Assembly (NCBI GenBank): GCA_016793885.1
Contig: JAEUHE010000121.1
Coordinates: 1 to 37,495 of the forward strand
Direction: 5' to 3'
DNA length: 37,495 bases
DNA from: Verrucomicrobiales bacterium
GTDB taxonomy: Bacteria > Verrucomicrobiota > Verrucomicrobiia > Limisphaerales > UBA11320
A program made the translations under genes and the position numbers. Shown here piece after piece: positions 15,801-24,615 of this stretch; within the stretch, counting starts at the first letter, position 1; each line of letters opens with the position of its first letter. The notes under the pieces were generated by a model. It ran no database searches. It was not told where the DNA came from and was given only the letters and a program-made list of their open reading frames with translations.

Positions 15801-16463
15801 TCACAGCTTCCCCTTGGTGCTTGGGAGCTGCCCAAGAATTCTCGGATCCCGTTGACAAGCAACATCTACCGCCTTTGCAAACGCTTTAAAAAGCACCTCG
15901 CAGACATGATGCGGCTCCTCCCCATACAGTAACTCCAAATGAAGGTTGCATCGAGCCTCATTCGCAAATCCCTGGAAGAATTCGCGGGCTAGACCAAATC
16001 GAAAGGCACTAGACATGTCCTGGTTCTTTTCTTGGGTCGTGACTCGCTTCAAGGCCAGGGGGTCCATACCCCGCCAAACCAAATACGGTCGCCCACTAAA
16101 ATCGACTACGCAGCGCGCCAAACATTCATCCATAGGCACATAAGCCTCCCCGGTGAACGGATTCCTCGGGTCAAAACCCGAACCATAGCGCCGAATCCCC
16201 TTCTTGTCGCCTAAGGCCGCCAACAGGGCTTGCCCCAAGGCGATCCCACAATCTTCCACGGTGTGATGAGCATCCACCTCCAAATCTCCCTGGCAACGCA
16301 ACCGAAGATCCATCACGGAATGCTTGGCAAACAACACCAGCATGTGATCGAAAAACGGGATCCCGGTGGAGATCTTGGATGCACCCCGTCCATCGATGGC
16401 GAGATCGATGGCAATCTGAGTTTCTTTGGTAACCCGCTTGATTCGGGCCTTCCGCACAGTCAT
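15801..16463 (-). CDS. hisB: Imidazoleglycerol-phosphate dehydratase
   Basis: 220 aa from the ATG at 16463; a TTG at 16499 would add 12 unlikely residues. The enzyme performs the sixth step of histidine synthesis, a manganese-dependent dehydration. Metal-binding motifs are intact: FFDHM (37-41), DAHHTVED (64-71) and EPHHVCE (183-189), with the C-terminal PSTKGKL. An extra loop of about 11 residues (around 95-106, SGFDPRNPFTGE) separates IRRYG from AYVPMDE, where most HisB proteins have only one or two residues. No other his gene is near. The protein is monofunctional, without the phosphatase domain of enteric HisB. Divergent from the amidase gene, with 46 bp between starts. Confidence 0.96.
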   Translation of the reverse strand: MTVRKARIKRVTKETQIAIDLAIDGRGASKISTGIPFFDHMLVLFAKHSVMDLRLRCQGDLEVDAHHTVEDCGIALGQALLAALGDKKGIRRYGSGFDPRNPFTGEAYVPMDECLARCVVDFSGRPYLVWRGMDPLALKRVTTQEKNQDMSSAFRFGLAREFFQGFANEARCNLHLELLYGEEPHHVCEVLFKAFAKAVDVACQRDPRILGQLPSTKGKL

Positions 16464-16509
16464 GACTGGAAATAAACAGACTTCAAAGGCAAAACCCAAG
16501 CGTTAATTC

Positions 16510-17526
16510 TTGTCACCTGGTGGACCGGAGGGCAGATTCCGGCACCGCGTGCACCCGCTTGCTGCCATCCTCGCCTGCCTGCTGCTGGCCTTTGTCAGCG
16601 GCGCACGAGGTGCCTCACCAGCGCGAGTGGAAGGCGTCTCGTTTCAAGGCCGTGAGTATTTTAAAGTCTCCTCCTGGGCTCGAGAAAACCAGTTCACCCC
16701 CCGATGGCTGGTTCAGGATCAGGAACTCAGGCTCAGCAACGCTCGCCATACCCTGATTCTCAACCACGACTCCCGACGCATCAAGATCAACGGCGTGTGG
16801 GTGTGGATCTCGGCTCCGGTGATCATGAGAGACCGCGATGCCTTTATACCCCGGCTGGACCTTCGGACGACTCTCCAGCCACTGCTGTTCCCTCGTCGTT
16901 CCACCGCCGGCTCTCCACGCATTATCTGTCTCGATCCCGGACACGGGGGCGATGACACCGGTAAACGCGACGGCAACCGCTACGAAAAGTACTTCACGCT
17001 CCAACTCGCCAAAGAGCTGGGCAAGCAGCTCACCCGGGCCGGCTACCGGGTGGTCTACACCCGAACCTCCGATGCCAAAGTCGATTTGCCCGTGCGCCCG
17101 AATGTGGCGCAACGAGCCCGCGCCGACCTGTTCCTCAGCCTGCACTTTAACGGGGCCGATGTCCCCTCGGCTCAGGGTGTGGAGGTCTATTGCCTCACCC
17201 CGGTAGGCGCCAGTTCCACCAACGCCGGGGGAGAGGGAGCCGATTCGCCAGCCTCCCCCGGAAACCGATGGGACGAACGCAATCTGCAGCTGGCCTTCGA
17301 ACTGCAAAAGTCTCTGGTTCGTCGATTGGGCCGCGAGGACCGCGGACTGCGACGAGCGCGCTTTGCCGTACTTCGGGACGCCACCATGCCAGCCGTTCTG
17401 ATCGAAGGAGGCTTCATGAGCAACCCCGCCGAGGCCCGCTGGATTTATTCCGCGTCAGAACGAACCAAGCTGGCCCGGGCCATTGTGGAGGCGGTCAACA
17501 GCTACAAAGCCATCACCGGCTCCTAA
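16510..17526 (+). CDS. N-acetylmuramoyl-L-alanine amidase (Amidase_3)
   Basis: 338 aa from TTG at 16510, the first start after an in-frame TAA at 16504; a GTG at 16549 is the alternative. The signal peptide is hydrophobic (LAAILACLLLAFVSGARGA). Residues 40-125 form a small beta-rich N-terminal domain of the kind seen before Amidase_3. The catalytic domain begins at 137: zinc ligands His145 in DPGHGGDD, Glu159 and His212 in LSLHFNGA, and catalytic Glu299 in LIEGGFMSNP. It cleaves the bond between muramic acid and the peptide stem in the periplasm, for cell separation or wall turnover. A methyltransferase gene follows 57 bp later. Confidence 0.93.
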   Translation: MSPGGPEGRFRHRVHPLAAILACLLLAFVSGARGASPARVEGVSFQGREYFKVSSWARENQFTPRWLVQDQELRLSNARHTLILNHDSRRIKINGVWVWISAPVIMRDRDAFIPRLDLRTTLQPLLFPRRSTAGSPRIICLDPGHGGDDTGKRDGNRYEKYFTLQLAKELGKQLTRAGYRVVYTRTSDAKVDLPVRPNVAQRARADLFLSLHFNGADVPSAQGVEVYCLTPVGASSTNAGGEGADSPASPGNRWDERNLQLAFELQKSLVRRLGREDRGLRRARFAVLRDATMPAVLIEGGFMSNPAEARWIYSASERTKLARAIVEAVNSYKAITGS

Positions 17527-17583
17527 GCCAACGGCAAAATCCGCTCGCCAAAGACCTCCACCCGATGGCTAGCTAGTGGGCAG

Positions 17584-18291
17584 ATGAACCTGGCTGATTT
17601 GCATCGTTCCCATGACCAAGCCCACGCCACCTGGCGCGGGAAGGACAACTACCAGGTCAGGCTCGTGCGCAGAATTCTAGGATCACGTCTCGGACAAACA
17701 CGGCAACGCGTCCTGGATGTGGGGTGTGCCGATGGATACCTGCTGAGCCCTTTCTGCTCGCAGCACGACATCGTGGGAGTGGATGTCTCAACCCAGTTTT
17801 CAGCCTTGGCCCTCAAAGCCGGCTTCTCCTCCCACCAAATCAAGGATCTCTCCAGCGACGTCCTCGACGTGGCGGACCAGTCGATAGATGCCGTGTTCTG
17901 TGGGCAGACCATCGAGCATGTCATCGATACCGATTGGCTGCTCACCGAACTCAACCGAGTGCTTAAACCAGGCGGCAGCCTGATGGTGACAACCCCCAAC
18001 ATCCGTTCGCCACATACGCTACTACGACTGCTGCTGAACGAGACCCCGGCCTTCGGAGCCAAGTATCGCAGCGGCCATGTACGCGATTGGACCACGCGGC
18101 TGCTTCGTCGCGCCATCGAGAATAACGGCTTTGAGGTTGAGGCCATGCACGGCGTGGAGTTTTGGCTTCCGGGTGGAAGCGACCTGTTAAGCCCCCTCTT
18201 CCGCCCGCTTCCCAGCCTGGCCACCGCCATGCTGGCGGTGGCTCGAAAGGTCAAAAACGTTCGCTACGAGCTGCGCCCCTTTGAGAACTAG
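17584..18291 (+). CDS. Class I SAM-dependent methyltransferase
   Basis: 235 aa, ATG at 17584. The SAM-binding motif I is VLDVGCADGYLL (about 43-54), followed by VGVDVS at the end of strand 2, the IDAVFCGQTIEHV segment of motif II, and LNRVLKPGGSLMVTTPN of motif III, all typical of the Methyltransf_11/UbiG-like group. The C-terminal third carries a hydrophobic stretch and basic residues and may bind the substrate or membrane. The methyl acceptor is unknown; members with this NIRSPHTLLRLL continuation often act on sugars or lipids near glycan genes. Possibly cotranscribed with the amidase. Confidence 0.9.
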   Translation: MNLADLHRSHDQAHATWRGKDNYQVRLVRRILGSRLGQTRQRVLDVGCADGYLLSPFCSQHDIVGVDVSTQFSALALKAGFSSHQIKDLSSDVLDVADQSIDAVFCGQTIEHVIDTDWLLTELNRVLKPGGSLMVTTPNIRSPHTLLRLLLNETPAFGAKYRSGHVRDWTTRLLRRAIENNGFEVEAMHGVEFWLPGGSDLLSPLFRPLPSLATAMLAVARKVKNVRYELRPFEN

Positions 18292-18682
18292 TGCACCACC
18301 TCGCAAATGACTGCCGGTTGATGGGGCACGGTTTCAGCTGTGGGAAGTGACCGGGGGGAGCGCCGTCGGTTGGGACTTTAACCAAAGAACCAAGCCGCGA
18401 CGGCCCAAACTGTGCGCGAATCGCAGAGCGGGACCGTTAGCGACTTTCCCTCGCTCCGTGCTACCATCGTCGCCTCCGCGCAGGCACTGCGGGCGAGCAG
18501 ACGCACCAGACTTCTGATTTCCAAACGGCTTGCAAACCGGGCTCAAGGAGAGGTCAAGCAACCACCTAAGGTGCCGATGTATACCCGGGTTGGACTGGAG
18601 CTTCGGAGCTGACATTTCGGGGGAAGTTTCGGCGGAGTCACCGGTTGGAATACCCTTCGACAAGCACCGACTCCTAGAGGTC
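18292..18682. other. Leader region upstream of the TonB receptor gene
   Basis: A 391-bp space without a convincing gene. The plus frame from TTG 18530 merges into the receptor but lacks a sensible N-terminus, and a 139-codon minus-strand frame (18334-18753) crosses the receptor's signal sequence. The region is GC-rich with small inverted repeats such as CACCT-A-AGGTG (18563-18573). I looked for the conserved boxes of a cobalamin riboswitch, common before TonB receptors, and did not find them. The receptor promoter must lie here. Confidence 0.5.
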
Positions 18683-20758
18683 ATGCAAATCACTGAGTTA
18701 GCGCAACAACCGCCAAAGAATGGCGATCCCGGTGGTGCGCCTCGCGCCCGCACGCTTCCAACACCCCATCGGCACGCCGCCCTAGGGCTCCTTCACGCGC
18801 TGTTTCTGCTCAGCATCACTCTCACGAGGATGCACGCTGACAGCGTGGATGAAAGCAAGCGAGTCGCAGACCTGAGCCTCGAGGAACTGATGAATGAACC
18901 AGTGACCTCGGTTTCCAAAAAGGAGACCAGGCTGGGGAACGCCGCGACCGCCATCTCGGTCATCAGCCCAGATGAAATCCGACGCAACGGCCATACTACC
19001 ATAGCCGAATCGCTGCGGATGGTGCCCGGATTGAACGTCGCCCGCATCGACCAACACCAGTGGGCCATTAGCTCACGGGGCTTCAACGACCAGTACGCCA
19101 ACAAACTGCTGGTCATGATAGACGGCAGAACCGTCTATTCGCCGACTTTTGCCGGCGTTTACTGGGATGCGCAGAACCCGATACTGGAAGACTTGGAACG
19201 CATCGAAGTCATCCGCGGACCTGGGGCGACGCTCTGGGGTGCGAACGCCGTCAACGGCGTCATCAACATCATCACTCGGAGCGCGAAGGAAACCCAGGGA
19301 ACCCTCCTCTCCACGGGCTTCGGTTCAGTCGACAGAAATGTGTCCAGCGCGCGCTACGGTGGTGTGTTGTCCAGCAATCTGTATTACCGGGTCTACGGAA
19401 GCTTCACGGATCGCGAGGGTTTCGACCGCCTGGATCGGATCGAATCAGCCGACGATTGGAAACTGTACCGTGGAGGACTTCGACTGGATCAATATCTCAG
19501 CGACGAGCGGCGCTTGACTTTCCAAGGGGACTATTACGCCGGCTCCTTTCGAGGAGCGGAACGAGTACCCATCCTGGTCGCACCCTACTACATCGACGTC
19601 AACGAGAACCACCGCTACAGCGGGGGAAATGCGCTGACTCGTTTCACTCACCCTCTATCGGAGGATTCGAAACTCACGATCCAAGCCTTCTACGACCGAA
19701 CACAACGCAGTTATCTGGGAGTGAACGAACTGCGCGACACAGGCAGTCTCGACATGCAGCAGCAGTTCAAGCTGGGCGAGAGTCACGAGTTTCTCACGGG
19801 CATCGAATACCGCATTACTAAGGACCGCTTCCTCATGGATTCAGGAAGATCCAGCTTCAATCCCGCAGGGCTTACCGACCATTTAGTGGGAGCCTTCCTG
19901 CAGGATGAAATCACTTTGATCGACGATCAACTGCGACTCACTGTTGGCTCTAAGATTGAGCACAATGATTACTCGGGGGTCGAGATCCAGCCCGGGGCAC
20001 AACTGATCTGGACACCCTCGTTGCACCAATCTCTTTGGATCTCAGTGTCTCGGGCCGTGAGAAGCCCATCCCGCTACGAGCGGGATGGACGCATTCATGT
20101 CCGCGCCTTCCCGTCCGGTATCGGCCCCACCCCGACGGTCCTCGCCAGCGTCGTGGGTCGGGACGGCTACGATTCCGAGAACCTCCTCGCTCACGAGTTC
20201 GGTTACCGGATCGAGCCCTCAGCGCGGCTATCGATCGATGTCGCGGCCTTCTTGAACCTATACGACGACCTCAGAATACTCCAAGACCTTGATCCTATAG
20301 CTCAGTCCAACCCGCCGCACCTTCTCGCGCCTATCTCTCCCCTCAATACCCAACGGGCCGAGACCTTCGGCGTCGAGGCCGCTGCGGTGTGGCATGTCAC
20401 CGACTCGTGGAAATGGACCGCCGGTTACACCTGGCTGCGGATGAACATCCGCCCCGTCGATAGCGAGGAGGGCGATAGCCCCCAACATCAGGTCCATGTC
20501 CGGACCAGCTACGACTTGACGCAGGATCTCGAACTCAGCGGCGCTCTCTACTATGTAGACCAGGTGCCCAATCAGCCGGCACCCCCCTATTTTCGGCTCG
20601 ATCTGGGAGTAAGTTGGCAACCCTGGCGAGGGGTGGAATTGAGCCTCCATGGACACAACCTACTCGACAACCGACATCCAGAATTCAACAGCTTCAGCAG
20701 CCCTTCAAGGGTCGAGATACCCAGGAGTGTATTCGGTCGCTTGACAGTAAAGTTCTGA
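18683..20758 (+). CDS. TonB-dependent outer-membrane receptor
   Basis: 691 aa from the ATG at 18683, preceded by AGAGG; the frame continues upstream to a TTG at 18530. The signal region has a long basic lead and the hydrophobic run LGLLHALFLLSITLT. Mature residues begin with the conserved DLSLEELMNEPVTSVSKKE segment. The plug domain covers about 82-198 (AISVISPDEIRR, LRMVPGLNVARI, SSRGFND, LVMIDGRTVYSP, IEVIRGPGATLWGANAVNGVINI). The rest is a 22-strand-type barrel ending in the outer-membrane phenylalanine (LTVKF). The ligand is unknown. It is followed after 9 bp by the YfiR-family gene and then the hybrid kinase, so it may serve signalling as well as uptake. Confidence 0.93.
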   Translation: MQITELAQQPPKNGDPGGAPRARTLPTPHRHAALGLLHALFLLSITLTRMHADSVDESKRVADLSLEELMNEPVTSVSKKETRLGNAATAISVISPDEIRRNGHTTIAESLRMVPGLNVARIDQHQWAISSRGFNDQYANKLLVMIDGRTVYSPTFAGVYWDAQNPILEDLERIEVIRGPGATLWGANAVNGVINIITRSAKETQGTLLSTGFGSVDRNVSSARYGGVLSSNLYYRVYGSFTDREGFDRLDRIESADDWKLYRGGLRLDQYLSDERRLTFQGDYYAGSFRGAERVPILVAPYYIDVNENHRYSGGNALTRFTHPLSEDSKLTIQAFYDRTQRSYLGVNELRDTGSLDMQQQFKLGESHEFLTGIEYRITKDRFLMDSGRSSFNPAGLTDHLVGAFLQDEITLIDDQLRLTVGSKIEHNDYSGVEIQPGAQLIWTPSLHQSLWISVSRAVRSPSRYERDGRIHVRAFPSGIGPTPTVLASVVGRDGYDSENLLAHEFGYRIEPSARLSIDVAAFLNLYDDLRILQDLDPIAQSNPPHLLAPISPLNTQRAETFGVEAAAVWHVTDSWKWTAGYTWLRMNIRPVDSEEGDSPQHQVHVRTSYDLTQDLELSGALYYVDQVPNQPAPPYFRLDLGVSWQPWRGVELSLHGHNLLDNRHPEFNSFSSPSRVEIPRSVFGRLTVKF

Positions 20759-20767
20759 AAGCTGGCA

Positions 20768-21379
20768 ATGAACTGCATTCAATTCATTCGAGGCTTACTC
20801 GTGAAATGGACGGCCAGCAGGGAACTTTTCCTGTCAGGCTGGAAGCTGCTGCTCGTCCTCAGCCTGGTAACACCTGCGTTCATCGCGATCGAAAAAGGTG
20901 TGGCCGCCGATGTAAGCAAGGAGCTCCAGGTCAAATGCTCTTACCTGCACAACTTCGCCAAATTCGTAGAGTGGCCACTGGGATCATTCGCATCCGAAAG
21001 CAGCGCGCTGATCATCGGTGTTTGCGGCAACGATACTCTCAGGGGCGAGCTCGAGGCTCAGGTCAAGGAACGAAGCCTCGGCAAGAGACACTTCCAGATC
21101 ACCAGGATTGAGAAACCCGAAGACATGGCTGGCGTTCATCTCATCTATATCGCCGATGCGCCCGATTCGCTTTGCTCTCAGCTGATCGCAGCTGCGACAT
21201 CCAGTGCGGCACTGACAATCGGAGAAACCGACGAGTTTGTCCGCTCGGGCGGGGTCATTCGTTTCGTCCTCGAGGAGGGGAAAGTCCGATTCGAGATCAA
21301 CCAAGGGAGCGCGGAGGCTGCCAGGCTCAAACTGAGCCCTCAGCTGCTGAAACTGGCCCGCGTAGTGAGGAGAAAGTAG
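20768..21379 (+). CDS. Periplasmic YfiR/DUF4154-family protein
   Basis: 203 aa, ATG at 20768. The N-terminal 47 residues contain a long signal segment (WKLLLVLSLVTPAFIAI). The mature domain matches YfiR-like proteins: KCSYLHNFAKFVEWP at its start, a SALIIGVCGNDTL strand, GKRHFQITRI, GVHLIYIADAP, then LTIGETDEFVRSGGVIRFVLEEGKVRFEIN and a final helix. In Pseudomonas, YfiR sits in the periplasm and represses the CHASE8-HAMP diguanylate cyclase YfiN. Here the next gene is a CHASE8-HAMP histidine kinase, so the same inhibitory or sensory contact is likely. It begins 9 bp after the TonB receptor. Confidence 0.88.
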   Translation: MNCIQFIRGLLVKWTASRELFLSGWKLLLVLSLVTPAFIAIEKGVAADVSKELQVKCSYLHNFAKFVEWPLGSFASESSALIIGVCGNDTLRGELEAQVKERSLGKRHFQITRIEKPEDMAGVHLIYIADAPDSLCSQLIAAATSSAALTIGETDEFVRSGGVIRFVLEEGKVRFEINQGSAEAARLKLSPQLLKLARVVRRK

Positions 21380-21402
21380 AAGACACAGGAGCGCTAATAG
21401 CT

Positions 21403-23922
21403 ATGCAAGTGGGCCGACATCTTCCGATCCAAAGAAAACTAGCCCTGACCACCCTGCTCGCCAGCGGCATAGCGCTGGTGCTGGCCGGCCTGGGCTTCAT
21501 CGCATACGAGATCGTAACCCGACGAACGGTTGTCCTTCGGGATGCTCTCATGACGGCTGAAATGGTCGGGAAATACTCTTCCGCCGAGCTTTCCTTTGAC
21601 GACGCTGAAGCAGCAGAACGAAGCTTAAAGGCCCTAGCCGCGAACCAGTATGTCATCGCAGCCTGCGTCTATAACCGGGACGGAAAGCCGTTCGCCCGCT
21701 TCCAAAGCAACCCCCTTGCTCCCCCGTTCCAGCCGCCACCTCACCAGGCGCAAGGCAACCAGTTCGGGTCCTCCGAGTTGGAAGTGTTCCAACCCATCGT
21801 CCATGAAGGGGAGCCCCTGGGCACCGTGTACCTCCGCCTCAGCCTCCGGGACATGCACGAGCGCCTCTGGCGCTACTGCCTCATCGCCATCCTGGTACTG
21901 ATCATTGCGGGCAGCCTCAGCCTCGGGCTGGCGGCGACACTTCAGCGATCCATCATCCAGCCCATTACCGAACTCGTGCAGGCGACCGACGTTCTGATTG
22001 AACGCAACGACTACAGCGTGCGCGCTTCCAAGCGAGGTAACGATGAGCTGGGCCGCCTGGTGGATGGGTTCAACAAAATGATGGCGGAGATCCAAGAACG
22101 TGACTCCGCCCTGCGCCAAACCCACAGCGTCTTGGAGGATCGCGTTCGCCAACGAACTGAGGAGCTGACCGAATCAAATCAGCGACTCAGGGCTACCGTG
22201 CAGGAAGCGGAGCGGCTGGCCTTGAAAGCCCAGGAGGCGAATCGGGTCAAAAGCGAATTCCTCGCCAACATGAGTCATGAGATCAGGACTCCCATGAACG
22301 GCGTTCTAGGATTTACCAACCTGCTCCTTGAAACGCCCCTGACGGAGGAGCAACGCGACTTTGCAAAGACCGTCAAAAGTAGTGCGGAAGGCCTATTGAC
22401 CATCATCAATGACATTCTGGATCTTTCGAAGCTCGAGGCCGGCAAACTGAACATCGAGCAGGTCGACATGCAGATCGCAACGATTCTCGAGGAAGTGATG
22501 GCGCTGCTCGCGGAACGTGCAGGAACAAAGCAGTTGGATCTGCTGTCGCTGGTCCGTTCGGATGTCCCACCGGAACTCCGCGGTGATCCTGTCCGCTTTC
22601 GACAAATACTGCTGAATCTCGCCGGCAACGCCATCAAGTTCACCGAACGAGGAGAGATCCTTGTCGAGGTGTCGCTCCTCGACGAATCCCCCAGCCATGT
22701 CCGGCTCAAGACCACCGTGCAGGATACCGGGGTCGGCATCTCTGAGGACGCGCTCGCCCGACTCTTCAACGCCTTTCAACAAGCCGACAATTCGACCACC
22801 CGGAAGTATGGTGGAACGGGACTGGGACTCGTCATTACGAAACAGTTGGTCAACTTGATGGGGGGTGAGATTCACGTTGAAAGCACACTGGGGAAGGGAT
22901 CGACCTTTACGTTCACTGTGCAGTTGGCCAAACAATCTCAGCAGCCCCCCACTCAGAGCGCCCCTTCGAATTGCCGTCCATGGGGACCCAGACAAATTCT
23001 CATAGTAACGCCATCGCCCGCAGCCCATCGTGTGCTCCGGCATCACTTCGACTCCTGGGGGCTCGTGTCGTCCCACGCGAGTAACCCAGCGGAAGCCTGG
23101 GCCGCGCTCGAGAAGACCTGGCAGGAGGAGAAACCCTTCTCCCTTGTTGTGGCGGACGGTAATACGTTGCCGGATCCTACCTGGATTTTCACCGAACGGC
23201 TAAGAGCCGACCCTCGATATGCCGCCCTGAAGGTTCTGTTGCTGATTCCAATCAACGCACGGTTCGCTTCAGTGGATACGTGTCCGCCTGCTGGAATTCC
23301 GCAATTGCAGAAGCCTCTGCGAATCGCGCTCCTCCGCGAACAGCTTCAGACCCTGTTCCAGGCTCCGCTAGAGGATGGATCAGCCCAGTGGAGGCGTCAG
23401 CCAGAACAACCCCCCGCTGATCTCAACCGCGAGGGTACATCACCCACAGTCAACGCTCTCACCGAAGTCGGCTGGAAACCCAAGATTCTTTTGGTCGACG
23501 ACAACGCCGTCAACCGCAAGCTTGCCGCCGGATTCCTGCGTCGTTTGGGCCACGAGCCCGAAATCGCTCACAATGGCTTGGAAGCGATCTCAATCGTCAC
23601 TCGAGTTCACTGCGATCTGATCTTGATGGATTGCCAGATGCCGGAAATGGATGGCTACACGGCAAGTCGCGAAATCCGTCGATGGGAGGAATCTAACTCG
23701 AAATCCGGTGCTGCTTCCATTCGGATCATCGCGCTCACAGCCCACGCGATGGCGGGCGACGAGGAGAAGTGCCTGGCAGCAGGAATGGACGACTACCTCA
23801 CGAAACCAATCGCATTCAGCAGCTTCGCAGCCAAGCTCAATGAGCACTTGCAGGTAATCAGACCGTCCTCCAGCACGCCAGCAGCAGCCCCCTCCGATCC
23901 ACGAGGGAGAAGATCCTACTAA
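21403..23922 (+). CDS. Hybrid sensor histidine kinase, CHASE8-HAMP-HisKA-HATPase-REC-REC
   Basis: 839 aa from the ATG at 21403, 23 bp after the YfiR-family stop; the frame extends upstream inside that gene, which I reject. Two membrane helices (about 13-38 and 155-178) flank a periplasmic CHASE8-like domain. Then come HAMP (about 180-232), a coiled coil, HisKA with phospho-acceptor His292 in [12 protein letters not shown], and a HATPase with NAIKFT, DTGVGI and GGTGLGL. A first receiver-like domain is degenerate: ILIVTPS replaces the usual paired aspartates. The second receiver is canonical, with ILLVDDN, Asp743 in [12 protein letters not shown], and TKPI. Output should pass by phosphorelay to another protein; no response regulator lies beside it. 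Confidence 0.93.
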   Translation: MQVGRHLPIQRKLALTTLLASGIALVLAGLGFIAYEIVTRRTVVLRDALMTAEMVGKYSSAELSFDDAEAAERSLKALAANQYVIAACVYNRDGKPFARFQSNPLAPPFQPPPHQAQGNQFGSSELEVFQPIVHEGEPLGTVYLRLSLRDMHERLWRYCLIAILVLIIAGSLSLGLAATLQRSIIQPITELVQATDVLIERNDYSVRASKRGNDELGRLVDGFNKMMAEIQERDSALRQTHSVLEDRVRQRTEELTESNQRLRATVQEAERLALKAQEANRVKSEFLANMSHEIRTPMNGVLGFTNLLLETPLTEEQRDFAKTVKSSAEGLLTIINDILDLSKLEAGKLNIEQVDMQIATILEEVMALLAERAGTKQLDLLSLVRSDVPPELRGDPVRFRQILLNLAGNAIKFTERGEILVEVSLLDESPSHVRLKTTVQDTGVGISEDALARLFNAFQQADNSTTRKYGGTGLGLVITKQLVNLMGGEIHVESTLGKGSTFTFTVQLAKQSQQPPTQSAPSNCRPWGPRQILIVTPSPAAHRVLRHHFDSWGLVSSHASNPAEAWAALEKTWQEEKPFSLVVADGNTLPDPTWIFTERLRADPRYAALKVLLLIPINARFASVDTCPPAGIPQLQKPLRIALLREQLQTLFQAPLEDGSAQWRRQPEQPPADLNREGTSPTVNALTEVGWKPKILLVDDNAVNRKLAAGFLRRLGHEPEIAHNGLEAISIVTRVHCDLILMDCQMPEMDGYTASREIRRWEESNSKSGAASIRIIALTAHAMAGDEEKCLAAGMDDYLTKPIAFSSFAAKLNEHLQVIRPSSSTPAAAPSDPRGRRSY

Positions 23923-23975
23923 GATCAGCGGCAGGCACCAAAACGCCATACCCAGCCGTGCATAGACAAAAAAAG

Positions 23976-24005
23976 AAGCGGCCGGGTTATGGAACCGGCC
24001 GCTTT
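23976..24005 (+). terminator. Probable terminator hairpin after the hybrid kinase
   Basis: AAGCGGCCGG (23976-23985) pairs perfectly with CCGGCCGCTT (23995-24004) around a 9-nt loop, 54 bp after the kinase stop. Only three T residues end the right arm, but an A-run (ACAAAAAAAG) lies just before the left arm, giving a U-tract in the opposite direction. It may therefore work better for the minus strand or in both directions. Confidence 0.65.
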
Positions 24006-24442
24006 AGCCCGAGCACACACTCGAGGACAAACTTTCTTCTCTGGACTCCCCACACATAGGAGCCGGAAAACACAGCAGAACTAACCACACTGGCTAGACC
24101 ACACTTTCACACGAGAACCGAACAAAAATCTCAAACTAGCCAGTGCCACACCTCACACGAGGTCGAACACGGGGATAATGTGTACTGTTTCCGATTTTTG
24201 TGCATGTCACCCATTTGAGTGACAAGCAAGAAACGACCAAACTAGGATCCTAAGACATTGATAAATAGACGTTTACAACATCTCACTCAACCATCGCCCG
24301 GAATATTTTCTTCAAAATGGCATTAGAGAGACGTTGTCCACCACTCTCAATAGCGGTGGTTTCGTGTCGAGAATCGGTGCCCCAAGGACTTTGATTACAG
24401 GTGAGAGACCTCGGTGCGATTCCGACACCGACTCCGTCGGCA

Positions 24443-24559
24443 CCGAAAAGCCGTAGAGGGCTATCGCACTCCATAGCGCTTCGCTAAGGACGCAAGCTAT
24501 ATGGAGTGCGGCACTCCTGTGCCGCTTTTGCCCCTCCCGACGTAGTCGGGATTCCCTCC
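24443..24559 (-). repeat. Single inverted copy of the 122-bp palindromic repeat
   Basis: Read on the minus strand this 117-bp segment aligns end to end with the units at 1-366. It has the same order of hairpins: GTAGAGGGCTA, GCACTCCATA/TATGGAGTGC (both arms identical to copy 1), GCGGCAC/GTGCCGC, a CCCGAC/GTCGGG stem in place of CCCAGC/GCTGGG, and the GGGATTCCCTCC end. The stem sequences of the GC-rich hairpins differ between copies while pairing is kept. Confidence 0.88.
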
Positions 24560-24615
24560 AAGTACGTTACGACCTCACCCACTTCCATCCTACCCCATCC
24601 ACACACGCCGCTCAG

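Larger units (their letters stand above)
23923..24615. other. Long non-coding region between convergent genes
   Basis: 693 bp without a credible gene. It contains the terminator hairpin at 23976-24004, an AT-richer stretch with TGTCAC-8-GTGACA (24205-24224), a stretch at 24300-24440 with several short inverted repeats such as CCGAC-TCC-GTCGG (24428-24440), and an inverted copy of the 122-bp repeat (24443-24559). A 63-codon minus-strand frame (24283-24474) runs through the repeat and is probably not a gene, although its last 27 codons could be a remnant. Confidence 0.65.

Noticed and set aside
18292..18682. Cobalamin riboswitch before the TonB receptor
   Set aside because: Conserved B12-box and AGCCAGGAGACCTGCC-like core not found by eye.
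18334..18753. 139-codon minus-strand frame before the TonB receptor
   Set aside because: Overlaps the receptor signal sequence and has no recognisable motif; could be a repeat remnant but not supported as a gene.
24205..24224. TGTCAC-8-GTGACA inverted repeat as an operator
   Set aside because: It lies in the space between convergent genes with no promoter or start nearby, so an operator role is unlikely; kept only as a note.
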